NCBI RefSeq assembly: GCF_003670295.1
Contig: NZ_QXJG01000002.1
Location: 62,001-126,000 of the forward strand
Direction of reading: 5' to 3'
Length of the DNA stretch: 64,000 nucleotides
Source of the DNA: Helicobacter burdigaliensis
GTDB taxonomy: Bacteria > Campylobacterota > Campylobacteria > Campylobacterales > Helicobacteraceae
Made by a program: the position numbers and the translations under genes. Below, piece by piece: positions 27,774-36,137 of the stretch. Below the pieces are notes generated by a model, which was not told the origin of the DNA, did no database searches, and saw nothing but the letters and a program-made list of their open reading frames with translations. The stretch's first letter is position 1, and every line of letters begins with the position of its first letter.

Positions 27774-28027
27774 TTTCCTAACTTTTGTATAAAATAAAAC
27801 TTCTCATTATACTATTTTTTTGCTAACAAATCTTAAAACTTAAATATTTAAAAGTAAATTTTTATAGCTTCGTGTTTAAAGATAAAAATTTTAAAAATCT
27901 AAATTCAACTTGTATTTATAAAAATAATGCTAATATACTCTTTTAATTTAAGCTATATTTAATATTTTGTTGCGATTAATATTGAATTTATAGAAAATTT
28001 ATTTAAAAAATAAAATAGAGGATTTAA

Positions 28028-28948
28028 ATGAATAAGATAGAAAATTTTATACAAAGATTAAGGAGTGAAAAAAAGTGCTTCACTTATGAGTTTTCTGTTC
28101 CTATGAGTTTTAGTTTAGAAGAGAATTTTAAGCTTTTAGAAAAGAGTAAAATTTTAGATAAAATTGATGCTTTTGTTTGCACGGATTCTCCTTTGGCAAA
28201 ATTAAAGCATAATTCGCTTCTTGCAAGTTTAAAATTGCAAAGTTATTTTAATATCCCCTCTATTACTACAATGACAATGAGAGATAAAAATACTCTTGCT
28301 TTGCAAAGTGAGCTAATTGGTATGAATAGTCTTGATTTACGCCTTATTTTGGCTTTAACGGGTGATCCTCTAAGGCATGGGAATCAAATTCAAGCAAGAC
28401 CTGTTTTTGAGGGAAATAGTCAGTTGCTTTTAAAGATTATTGCACAATTAAACTCTAAAAAAGATATTAACGATAATGATATTTTAGGGGAAAATAAACC
28501 TATTTACGCTTTTAGTGTTTTGAATGCTTATGCAAACAATAAAGACAATCTTTATAAAAAAATGTATGATAAGGTTAAAAATGGGGCTAATGCAATCTTT
28601 ACACAACCTGTTTATGATTTGCAAAATGCTAAAGAATTGCTAGGTTTTATGGATTCTATCAATAAAGAATTGCAAAAAAAATGTATTTTGGTATTGGGGT
28701 TTTTCCCTATTACAACTTACAAAACAGCACTTTTTTTGCACAATAAGCTTCCGGGTGTTTTTGTGCCAAAAGATTGGCTTTTGGAGCTAAAAGAAGTGCA
28801 AGGTTTAGAAGATGAAAAGAAAGTTGGCTTACAAAAAAGCAAAAAACTTTTTGAAGATTTGGTAAAGATTCATCCAAAAATTCACATTATGAGTGCAAAT
28901 AAACTAGAAGTGATTGAAAAAATCTTAGAGGAATTATGCTACAATTAG
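28028..28948 (+). CDS. metF: Methylenetetrahydrofolate reductase
   Basis: Flavoenzyme that makes 5-methyltetrahydrofolate for methionine synthesis. The 306-residue product has the family features FTYEFSVPMSFSLEENF near the start, LALTGDPLRHG, and NGANAIFTQPVYD. The start follows AGAGGATTTAA. The three-base gap to the FtsW-like gene suggests cotranscription. Confidence 0.88.
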   Translation: MNKIENFIQRLRSEKKCFTYEFSVPMSFSLEENFKLLEKSKILDKIDAFVCTDSPLAKLKHNSLLASLKLQSYFNIPSITTMTMRDKNTLALQSELIGMNSLDLRLILALTGDPLRHGNQIQARPVFEGNSQLLLKIIAQLNSKKDINDNDILGENKPIYAFSVLNAYANNKDNLYKKMYDKVKNGANAIFTQPVYDLQNAKELLGFMDSINKELQKKCILVLGFFPITTYKTALFLHNKLPGVFVPKDWLLELKEVQGLEDEKKVGLQKSKKLFEDLVKIHPKIHIMSANKLEVIEKILEELCYN

Positions 28949-28951
28949 CAA

Positions 28952-30109
28952 ATGGTTGATCGTTCTTTATTTTTGGCAACTACTTGCCTTATAACTATTA
29001 GCATTATTTTTTCTTATTCGCTTTCAAGTTTTGCTGTGCTGTATTATGGTTATAATTCCTTTCATTTTTTTCTAAGGCAACTTATTGCGGGGATTTTAGG
29101 CATTTTTCTTATGGGTTGGATTTCAAGGAGGAATCCTGATGCTTATGTTGTGAAATTTGGCTTTTTTTTATTTTTTGGTGGAATTTTTTTGATGTTTATT
29201 ATGCATTTTTTACCAGAAAGCCTTGCAACAAGCGCAGGAGGTGCGAAGCGTTGGATTAGGCTACCTTTTTTTTCTTTGGCGCCTGTGGAGTTTTTTAAAA
29301 TAGGTTTTGTATTATTTTTAGCATGGAGTTTTTCAAGGAAATTTTCACTTTTAGAACAAAAAACTATTAAAGAAGAATTTTTAACCTTTTTGCCTTATGT
29401 TGGAATCTTTTTAATTGCGGTTTATTTAATTGCAATTTTGCAAAACGATCTTGGGCAAATCGTGCTTTTAGGAATGACTTTAGCACTTATGATGATTTTT
29501 GCTGGGAGTAGTTTTCGCTTTTTTCTTATGCTTTTAGTGGGGGCTTTTAGTCTTTTTTTTATAGTGATTATTACAAGCACACATAGGATTATGCGTATTA
29601 AAGCTTGGTGGGCGGGGACACAAGATTTTATTTTATCTTTATTGCCAGCTTTTGTGCAAAATTCTCTAAGGGTAGAAAATCTCCCTGAACCTTATCAGAT
29701 TCAATATTCTTTAAGTGCGATTGAAAATGGGGGATTTTTAGGTAAAGGGCTTGGAAATGGGCTTGTAAAGCTTGGTTTTTTAAGTGAGGTGCATACGGAT
29801 ATTATTTTAGCGGGAATCACTGAAGAGATTGGATTTTTGGGGTTATTTTTTGTAGTTTGTATTTTTGTATTTATGTTGTTTAGGATTTTTAGGATTGCTA
29901 TTCGCTCTCAAAATACTATTTATTATCTTTTTTGTTCGGGAATCGGGCTTATTTTGGGCTTTTCTTTTTTAATCAATGCTTTTGGAATTGCAGGTATTAT
30001 TCCTATTAAGGGGATTGCTGTGCCATTTTTAAGCTATGGAGGAAGCTCGCTTCTTGCAAGTTGTATTATGATTGGTATGGTGTTATCCATCAGCAAAAAA
30101 ACCAAATAA
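28952..30109 (+). CDS. ftsW: FtsW/RodA-family lipid II polymerase, probably FtsW
   Basis: SEDS-family peptidoglycan glycosyltransferase of the inner membrane. The 385-residue product has about ten hydrophobic segments, the AGGAKRWIRLPFFSLAPVEFFKIGF block, LQNDLGQIVLL with the catalytic aspartate, and GIAVPFLSYGGSSLLA near the end. FtsW and RodA are hard to separate; the division form is favoured because no pbp2/mre gene is adjacent. Confidence 0.8.
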   Translation: MVDRSLFLATTCLITISIIFSYSLSSFAVLYYGYNSFHFFLRQLIAGILGIFLMGWISRRNPDAYVVKFGFFLFFGGIFLMFIMHFLPESLATSAGGAKRWIRLPFFSLAPVEFFKIGFVLFLAWSFSRKFSLLEQKTIKEEFLTFLPYVGIFLIAVYLIAILQNDLGQIVLLGMTLALMMIFAGSSFRFFLMLLVGAFSLFFIVIITSTHRIMRIKAWWAGTQDFILSLLPAFVQNSLRVENLPEPYQIQYSLSAIENGGFLGKGLGNGLVKLGFLSEVHTDIILAGITEEIGFLGLFFVVCIFVFMLFRIFRIAIRSQNTIYYLFCSGIGLILGFSFLINAFGIAGIIPIKGIAVPFLSYGGSSLLASCIMIGMVLSISKKTK

Positions 30110-30125
30110 CTTTAAGGCTTTTTGC

Positions 30126-30133
30126 TATACAAT
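30126..30133 (+). promoter_or_regulatory. -10 box for lysA-pheA
   Basis: TATACAAT preceded by TGC, 36 bases before the lysA ATG, in the 60-base gap after ftsW. No -35 is evident. Confidence 0.45.
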
Positions 30134-30169
30134 ATACACCTTTTGTAAAAATTATTTTTTAGGAAGATT

Positions 30170-31426
30170 ATGGAACGAATTATTTTAAGCAATGAACCCA
30201 CATTAAGCGGTAATTTTACCAAAGAAAATTTAAATAAAGTTGCTAAAAACTATGGAACTCCTCTTTATGTTTATGATTTTGATAAGATAGAAGAGTATTA
30301 TAAACAATTAAAAGCGGCATTTTTAGGGAGAAAAGCACTTATTTGCTATGCTTTAAAAGCAAATTCTAATCTTAGTTTAGTGCAAAAATTAGCAACTTTG
30401 GAAAGTGGTGCAGATTGTGTATCCATAGGGGAAGTTAAAAGGGCTTTGATTGCTGGGATTCCAAAGTATAAAATTATTTTTAGTGGTGTAGGAAAAAAAG
30501 ATAGTGAGATTAAAGAAGCTTTAGAACTTGATATTTTGTTTTTAAATCTTGAAAGTAAAGAAGAACTTTTTAGGGTAGAAAAAATTGCTAAAGAGCTAGG
30601 AAAGAGTGCAAGAATTTCTGTGCGTGTGAATCCTAATATAGATCCACAAACTCACCCTTATATTTCCACAGGATTGCAAGAAAATAAATTTGGCGTTAGC
30701 ATTGAAGTGGCAAAAGAAATGTATGTGTATGCAAAAAATTCTCCCTATTTAGAGCCCATTGCCATTCATTTTCATATAGGTTCGCAACTCACACAATTAG
30801 AACCTATAAGAGAATCGGCTAAAAAAATAGCCTCTTTAGCCCATAGTCTTATTGCCTTAAAAATTGATTTGAAGTTTTTTGATATAGGAGGGGGGCTAGG
30901 CATCACTTATAAAGATGAAAAGATTATTCAACCCTATGATTATGCACAAAGTATTTTAGAAGCATTAAAAGGGCTTGATTTGACGATTATTTGCGAACCC
31001 GGACGCTTTTTGGTTGGAAATTGTGGAGTGTTTTTAAGCAGTGTTTTATATGAGAAAAAAACCGATAAAAAACGCTTTGTAATTATTGATGGGGCGATGA
31101 ATGATCTAATCCGTCCTAGTCTTTATAATGCTTATCATAAAATTGTTGCCTTAAAAGAAGGGGAACAAACAAAAGCAGATGTAGTGGGGCCTGTGTGCGA
31201 GAGTGGAGATTTTTTGGGTAAAGATATTTCTTTACCTTCTTTGGAGCATAATGATATTTTATGTGTGATGAGTGCAGGTGCGTATTGTGCGAGTATGAGT
31301 AGTAACTATAATACACGCTTAAAATGTGCTGAAGTTGCTTTTGAAAAAGGGCGAGAAAGGCTTATAAAAAGAAGAGAGAGTTTTGAAGAGATTGTTCAAA
31401 ATGAAAAAGAATTGATGCAAAAATAA
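30170..31426 (+). CDS. lysA: Diaminopimelate decarboxylase
   Basis: PLP enzyme for the last step of lysine synthesis. The 418-residue product has the PLP lysine Lys63 in YALKANSN, the HFHIGSQ and GGGLGITY motifs, EPGRFLVG, and the active-site CESGDFLGK. Full length. Ribosome binding site AGGAAG. Nine bases before pheA. Confidence 0.96.
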   Translation: MERIILSNEPTLSGNFTKENLNKVAKNYGTPLYVYDFDKIEEYYKQLKAAFLGRKALICYALKANSNLSLVQKLATLESGADCVSIGEVKRALIAGIPKYKIIFSGVGKKDSEIKEALELDILFLNLESKEELFRVEKIAKELGKSARISVRVNPNIDPQTHPYISTGLQENKFGVSIEVAKEMYVYAKNSPYLEPIAIHFHIGSQLTQLEPIRESAKKIASLAHSLIALKIDLKFFDIGGGLGITYKDEKIIQPYDYAQSILEALKGLDLTIICEPGRFLVGNCGVFLSSVLYEKKTDKKRFVIIDGAMNDLIRPSLYNAYHKIVALKEGEQTKADVVGPVCESGDFLGKDISLPSLEHNDILCVMSAGAYCASMSSNYNTRLKCAEVAFEKGRERLIKRRESFEEIVQNEKELMQK

Positions 31427-31435
31427 GGGGTTAAA

Positions 31436-32503
31436 ATGGATTTAAGAGCATTTAGAGAAGAAATTGATGGGATTGATAACACGCTTGTAGAGCTTTTAGA
31501 GAAGCGTATGGAGATTGTAAAAAAGATAGGCAAAGCAAAGCTAAAAAGCAAAGCCCCTATTTATCGTCCTGATAGAGAAAAAGAAATTCTTGATAGACTA
31601 GGAGCTAAACCTCTTTCTCTTCTTAATAAAAATGCAATCGAATCTATTTTTTTAGAAATTTTTGCAGTAAGTAGAAATTTAGAATTGCCAGAGCGTGTTT
31701 CTTATCTTGGTCCTCTTGGAAGCTATACGCATCAAGCAGCTGAAAGTCGCTTTGGTGCGATGTGTGAGTATTTGCCTTGCAACACTATTGCATCAACCCT
31801 AAAAAGTGTAGAGGATGGGCGTGCAAATTATGCTGTAATCCCCATAGAAAACAACCAAAATGGTGCAGTAGGAGAAACGCTAGATTTATTAAAAAATACA
31901 GAATTAAAGATTGTTGCTGAAATTTATATGCCAATCCATCATTGTTTTGCTAGTCTTTCCTCTAATATTAAAGAAATTAAAGTGCTTTATTCTAAGGATA
32001 TTGCTTTTGGACAATGTTCGCAATTTTTAAGTGAACACAGCTTAGATCATATTGAAAAAATCCCTGTTGATTCCACAGCACGTGCTGCCCAACTTGCTTC
32101 AAGCGATGCAAAATGTGCTGCTATTTGTTCGCATATTGCTGCAAAATTGTATAATACACCTATTTTGTTTAATAATATTGAAAATAATTCTACCAATAAG
32201 ACCCGTTTTATTATTGTAAGTAATTTCAAAAACCAAAAAAGCACACAAGATAAAACTTCTATTTTTGCAAATCTATCGCATACAAATAAACCAGGTGCAC
32301 TTTATAATTTGCTTTATGATTTAAAGGATTTAAATATCAATATGACTTCTATTCAATCACGCCCTAATATGCAAAATGATGGAGAATTTAGCTATTGCTT
32401 TTTTATAGATATTGATGGGCATATAGAGGATGAAAATATAAAAGAGCTTTTTTTGCGTTATGGGGATAAGCTAAAATGGCTTGGAAGTTATTTGAAAAAT
32501 TAA
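31436..32503 (+). CDS. pheA: Bifunctional chorismate mutase/prephenate dehydratase
   Basis: Two-step enzyme toward phenylalanine. The 355-residue product has an N-terminal AroQ chorismate mutase domain (about 1-85; LRAFREEIDGIDNTLVELLEKR), a prephenate dehydratase domain (about 90-265; YLGPLGSYTHQAAESRFG and NKTRFIIV) and a C-terminal ACT domain (NKPGALYNLLYDL and ESRP-like IQSRP) for feedback by phenylalanine. Cotranscribed with lysA. Confidence 0.95.
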   Translation: MDLRAFREEIDGIDNTLVELLEKRMEIVKKIGKAKLKSKAPIYRPDREKEILDRLGAKPLSLLNKNAIESIFLEIFAVSRNLELPERVSYLGPLGSYTHQAAESRFGAMCEYLPCNTIASTLKSVEDGRANYAVIPIENNQNGAVGETLDLLKNTELKIVAEIYMPIHHCFASLSSNIKEIKVLYSKDIAFGQCSQFLSEHSLDHIEKIPVDSTARAAQLASSDAKCAAICSHIAAKLYNTPILFNNIENNSTNKTRFIIVSNFKNQKSTQDKTSIFANLSHTNKPGALYNLLYDLKDLNINMTSIQSRPNMQNDGEFSYCFFIDIDGHIEDENIKELFLRYGDKLKWLGSYLKN

Positions 32504-32536
32504 ACCCAATAAGTAAAGGGATAATCACCAAAATTT

Positions 32537-32545
32537 TGCTATAAT
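32537..32545 (+). promoter_or_regulatory. Extended -10 box for fliL-acpS
   Basis: TGCTATAAT is an ideal extended -10, 27 bases before the fliL ATG. No sigma-28 or sigma-54 site is recognised, so fliL appears vegetatively transcribed. Confidence 0.6.
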
Positions 32546-32572
32546 ATAAAAATTTTTTTAATAAGGGAAATT

Positions 32573-33103
32573 ATGGCTGAAGTTGAAGAAGAGAAAAAAG
32601 AATCCAAACTAGCAGGTTTAAAACAAAATAAAATGATACTTTTTATTATCATTGGAGTTGTTGCATTACTTTTAGTTGTTTTGATTGTTGTGGCTATTTT
32701 GATTTTTAGTGGGGGTGATGAGAAACCAGAAGCCCAGCAACAGCCTCAAGTAGCACAGCAAGCAGGTGGTGTACAAGGAGGAGGTAATCTTCTTAGCGTG
32801 GGGCAAATGTATCCTGTGGATCAGTTTATAGTGAATCTTATGACTTCAGGGGGAGGCAAGCGTTATCTAAAGACTTCTATATCTTTAGAACTTAGTGCTC
32901 CTACTTTGCAAACAGAGCTAGATACAAAAAGAGATATTATTCGTGATACTATTATTACTATTTTAAGTTCTAAGACTTTAGAAGAGATTCAAACCACTAA
33001 AGGCAAACAAAAATTAAGAGCTGAAATACAAGAACGTATTAATGAGTTTTTGGTAGATGGTAGAGTGGTAAATATTTTCTTTACAGAGTTTGTGGTTCAA
33101 TAA
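32573..33103 (+). CDS. fliL: Flagellar basal body-associated protein FliL
   Basis: Inner-membrane protein around the stator ring that supports motor torque. The 176-residue product has a short charged cytosolic N-terminus, one membrane helix (about 21-46), a Gln/Gly-rich linker and a periplasmic domain with VDQFIVNLMTSGGGKRYLKTSISLE and the usual NIFFTEFVVQ end. The neighbour is acpS, three bases on. Confidence 0.9.
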   Translation: MAEVEEEKKESKLAGLKQNKMILFIIIGVVALLLVVLIVVAILIFSGGDEKPEAQQQPQVAQQAGGVQGGGNLLSVGQMYPVDQFIVNLMTSGGGKRYLKTSISLELSAPTLQTELDTKRDIIRDTIITILSSKTLEEIQTTKGKQKLRAEIQERINEFLVDGRVVNIFFTEFVVQ

Positions 33104-33106
33104 AAT

Positions 33107-33466
33107 TTGATAGATGTAGGCGTGGATATTGTAGCAATTAATAGGATTGCTACCTATGTTGAAAAATTTGGAGAAAAAGGGCTTTTAAAGTTTCTTTTGC
33201 CTAGTGAGATTAGTATTGCTAAAAAAATAGAAAGTATTGCAGGTTTTTGGGCAGCAAAAGAAGCATGTGCAAAAGCTCTAAAGTGTGGTATAGGAAAAGA
33301 ATTAAGCTTTCAAGATATATATATTAGTAAAGATAGCAAAAATGCACCCTTTTTGACGCTTAGCGATGAAAAGCTAAAGTATTTTAATATTTCTTCCTTT
33401 AGCCTTTCTATTTCTCATGATGGTGGGTTTGCCATTGCAGTAGTGGTGGCTTGTAAGAAGTTTTAA
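33107..33466 (+). CDS. acpS: Holo-[acyl-carrier-protein] synthase
   Basis: Transfers 4'-phosphopantetheine from CoA to acyl carrier protein. The 119-residue product has DVGVDIVAINRI at the start, the metal and catalytic motif GFWAAKEACAKAL, and SISHDGGFAIAVVV at the end. The start codon is TTG, three bases after the fliL stop, and translational coupling to fliL is likely. Confidence 0.92.
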   Translation: MIDVGVDIVAINRIATYVEKFGEKGLLKFLLPSEISIAKKIESIAGFWAAKEACAKALKCGIGKELSFQDIYISKDSKNAPFLTLSDEKLKYFNISSFSLSISHDGGFAIAVVVACKKF

Positions 33467-33469
33467 AAA

Positions 33470-34234
33470 TTAAAAAAACTCATCATAGATAAGTTTAGCT
33501 ACCATAATAAAAGAAATACTAACAATTAGAGGTTTAATGATTTTAATTCCATATCTAATTGCAAGGCGTGAGCCAAGATTTGCCCCCAAAAATTGTCCTA
33601 CAGCCATAAGTAAGCCAATACCCCATAAAATATTCCCACCCAGTGCAAAAAAGATTAAAGAAGCTAGATTTGTAGAAAAATTATAAAGTTTAGCGTTTCC
33701 AAGAGCCTGTGTAAGTCCAAAACCTCCAAGTGTGATGAGTGCTATCATTAAAAACGAGCCTGTTCCAGGTCCAAAAAATCCATCATAAAATCCAATAGCA
33801 CTTAAGGCAAATATTAAAAAGCCTTTGTGAATGTTTGTAGCTCTATCTTCTTCGGTAATTTTAGGAGAAAAAAGAAAGTAGATTCCAAAAGCACAGATTA
33901 ACAAAGGAAGAAACTTTTTTAGAAAGCTTGTATCTACAAATTGCACACTTATTGTCCCAATTCCAGAAGCTATGAAGACTAGGAGGGCAAAAGGTAGGCA
34001 GGATTTTAGATTGATATAGCCTTTTTTATAAAAATGTAGCGTAGCAGAAAAACTTCCAAAAGAGGATTGGAGTTTGTTTGTAGCAAGTGCTTGCAAGGGC
34101 GGAATACCCGCTAAAAGTAGGGTAGGAATAGTAATCATTCCTCCACCTCCAGCTATGGAATCTACAAATCCAGCCACAAAAGCAGCAAAAAACAATAAAA
34201 GTCCGATACTAAGAGAGATGTCAAATTCTCCCAT
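33470..34234 (-). CDS. TauE/SafE-family membrane transporter
   Basis: The 254-residue product has about seven to eight hydrophobic segments and the family signature FVDSIAGGGGMITIPTLLLAG followed by LATNKLQSSFGS, with the internal repeat YDGFFGPGTGSF. Members export or import sulfite, sulfoacetate or related organosulfur anions; the substrate cannot be told here. Convergent with acpS with a four-base gap, and directly behind the PhnA-like gene. Confidence 0.85.
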   Translation of the reverse strand: MGEFDISLSIGLLLFFAAFVAGFVDSIAGGGGMITIPTLLLAGIPPLQALATNKLQSSFGSFSATLHFYKKGYINLKSCLPFALLVFIASGIGTISVQFVDTSFLKKFLPLLICAFGIYFLFSPKITEEDRATNIHKGFLIFALSAIGFYDGFFGPGTGSFLMIALITLGGFGLTQALGNAKLYNFSTNLASLIFFALGGNILWGIGLLMAVGQFLGANLGSRLAIRYGIKIIKPLIVSISFIMVAKLIYDEFF

Positions 34235-34444
34235 TTAGATTTTCTTTAAAAAGCAAGTTTTTAGCACGATAGTGCCTAGTTTATCTACTTTTGCTTCAAT
34301 TTCGCTTTCATTGTTTGTAAGCTTAATATTTTTAATTGTAGTTCCGCGTTTTAGGTTAGAGCTAGCACCTTTTACTTTCAAATCTTTAATAAGACTTACG
34401 CTATCTCCTGTGTTTAATTCTACTCCATTGGAATCTTTTGGCAT
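34235..34444 (-). CDS. Short PhnA/YjdM-like protein
   Basis: A 69-residue protein that matches the C-terminal SH3-like half of PhnA/YjdM (DSNGVELNTGDSVSLIKDLKVKGASSNLKRGTTIKNIKL). The N-terminal zinc ribbon of full-length PhnA is missing. Despite the old name the family has no proven phosphonate role. Stop and start of this gene and the TauE gene abut, so they are cotranscribed. Confidence 0.75.
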   Translation of the reverse strand: MPKDSNGVELNTGDSVSLIKDLKVKGASSNLKRGTTIKNIKLTNNESEIEAKVDKLGTIVLKTCFLKKI

Positions 34445-34529
34445 TTTATTTCCTTGTTTTTAAAAATTTTAAGGGATTATATAAAAAAATGTTTTAAAAT
34501 AAGCAAACTAAGAATGTAAAGGGTAAATT

Positions 34530-35789
34530 ATGGAGCTTTTAGTAGATTTTTTAAAAATTCAACAAGCCAAAGAGATTTTAGGGCAACTCTCTTCTTCTAA
34601 AAGAAGGGAATTTTTGCTAGATTGTGCGGATAATTTGTTAATTTTAAAAGAAGAAATTTTAAATGCAAATGCAAAAGATTTAAAAAAGGCTCAAGAAAAT
34701 AATCTAAGTGCCTCCATGCAAGCAAGGCTCAAATTGGATTCTAAAAAGATAGAAGCTATGGCGGATTCTTTAAGGGAAATTGCAAATTATAAAGATCCAC
34801 TAAATCGTGTGATAGATGGGTTTAGCAATCATTGTGGTTTGAAAATAGAAAAGGTAAGTGTGCCTCTAGGCGTGGTGGCTATTATTTATGAATCGCGTCC
34901 TAATGTTACAAGCGATACTGCAGGACTTTGCTTTAAGAGTGGGAATGTTGCGATTTTAAAAGGGGGCAAGGAAGCACAAAATTCTAATGAAGCGATTATA
35001 GAAGCATTTTTTAGGGCATTAGAGAAGCATTCTTTGCCTAAAGAGTGTATTATTTTGTTAAAAAGTATGCAAAATAGGGAAGATTTAAAGGAGATTTTGG
35101 AGCTAGAGGGTGTAATCGATCTTGTAATACCGCGTGGGGGAGAGGGGCTTATTAAGTTTGTTAGCACTTATGCAAAAATGCCTGTAATCAAGCAAGATAA
35201 GGGAGTGTGCCATATATATGCCCATAAAAGTTGCAATCAAGAAAATGCTTTAAAAATCATTGTAAATGCTAAAACTTCTTATCCTAGTGCTTGTAATGCT
35301 TGTGAAACTTTATTGATAGATAGAGAAATTGTAAAGGAATTTTTACCTAAATGTGCCTTAAGTTTAAGCCAAGAAGGCACACAGCTTAAAGGCACAAAAG
35401 AATGTTGTAAAATCTTAAAAGAAAATGGCATTTTGTGTGAAGAAGTAGGAGAAAGTGCTTTTTATAATGAATATGGGGAAAAGATTATTAATCTAAAAAT
35501 TATAGAGGATTTAAGTGAGGCATTGGCACATATTTCTACCTTTGGGAGCGGACATAGTGAAGCAATATTGTGTGAGGATTATACTCTAGCAGAAGAATTT
35601 TTAAACAAAGTAGATAGTGCTTGTGTGTATGTGAATGCCTCTACGCGTTTTAGCGATGGAGGGGAGTTTGGCTATGGAGCAGAGGTTGGAATCTCTACTT
35701 CAAAATTGCATGCTAGAGGGCCTATGGGAGTAGAAGCACTCACTAGCTATAAGTATAAAATAAGAGGGGAAGGGCAGATTAGGAAATAA
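34530..35789 (+). CDS. proA: Gamma-glutamyl phosphate reductase
   Basis: Second enzyme of proline synthesis, reducing gamma-glutamyl phosphate to the semialdehyde. The 419-residue product is an aldehyde-dehydrogenase relative with IYESRPNVTSD, VIPRGGEGLIKF and the catalytic Cys255 in YPSACNACET. The partner kinase gene proB is not adjacent. It is monocistronic, followed by a good terminator. Confidence 0.95.
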   Translation: MELLVDFLKIQQAKEILGQLSSSKRREFLLDCADNLLILKEEILNANAKDLKKAQENNLSASMQARLKLDSKKIEAMADSLREIANYKDPLNRVIDGFSNHCGLKIEKVSVPLGVVAIIYESRPNVTSDTAGLCFKSGNVAILKGGKEAQNSNEAIIEAFFRALEKHSLPKECIILLKSMQNREDLKEILELEGVIDLVIPRGGEGLIKFVSTYAKMPVIKQDKGVCHIYAHKSCNQENALKIIVNAKTSYPSACNACETLLIDREIVKEFLPKCALSLSQEGTQLKGTKECCKILKENGILCEEVGESAFYNEYGEKIINLKIIEDLSEALAHISTFGSGHSEAILCEDYTLAEEFLNKVDSACVYVNASTRFSDGGEFGYGAEVGISTSKLHARGPMGVEALTSYKYKIRGEGQIRK

Positions 35790-35790
35790 G

Positions 35791-35824
35791 CTTAAATGCA
35801 CTAGAAAATTAGCATTTAAGTTTT
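35791..35824 (+). terminator. Terminator of proA
   Basis: CTTAAATGC (35791-35799) pairs perfectly with GCATTTAAG (35812-35820) around a 12-base loop, then TTTT. It starts two bases after the proA stop. Confidence 0.7.
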
Positions 35825-36117
35825 AAATAAAGCTTTTGAAGTTTTATAAAACACAAAGGACATTAAAAATTACCACCTATCTAAATACATGCAGTTATTA
35901 AATATTTTTAAAATAAGGTCAAATTATATTTTCTCCTATATTTTTTGCCATTGCTAAATTGCTTCGTTTGCTATCACATACAAACAGAAAAAAAGGAGTA
36001 AGATAACATAAAAACCATAAAACAGATAATGCGTTTTGTTTTTAGTAAAAAATAAAGCGATAAATATAAAAATGGTATAAAATATGCATTAAAATCTTTG
36101 TTTTCAAAGGGGAAGAT
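35825..36117. other. AT-rich gap between convergent proA and acnB
   Basis: I see no ORF with a ribosome binding site, no RNA gene and no clear repeat in this gap between two 3' ends. Confidence 0.5.
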
Positions 36118-36137
36118 TAATCCCAAAAAAGGGATTA
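36118..36137 (-). terminator. Hairpin at the end of acnB
   Basis: TAATCCC (36118-36124) and GGGATTA (36131-36137) form a 7-bp stem around six As (Ts on the minus strand). The acnB stop codon (36135-36137) lies in the first arm as read on the minus strand. No long T run follows. Confidence 0.4.

Noticed and set aside
30886-30897. G-rich run (GGAGGGGGG) in lysA as a second slippage tract
   Set aside because: Only six consecutive Gs, encodes the conserved GGGLG motif of the decarboxylase, and is too short for frequent slippage.
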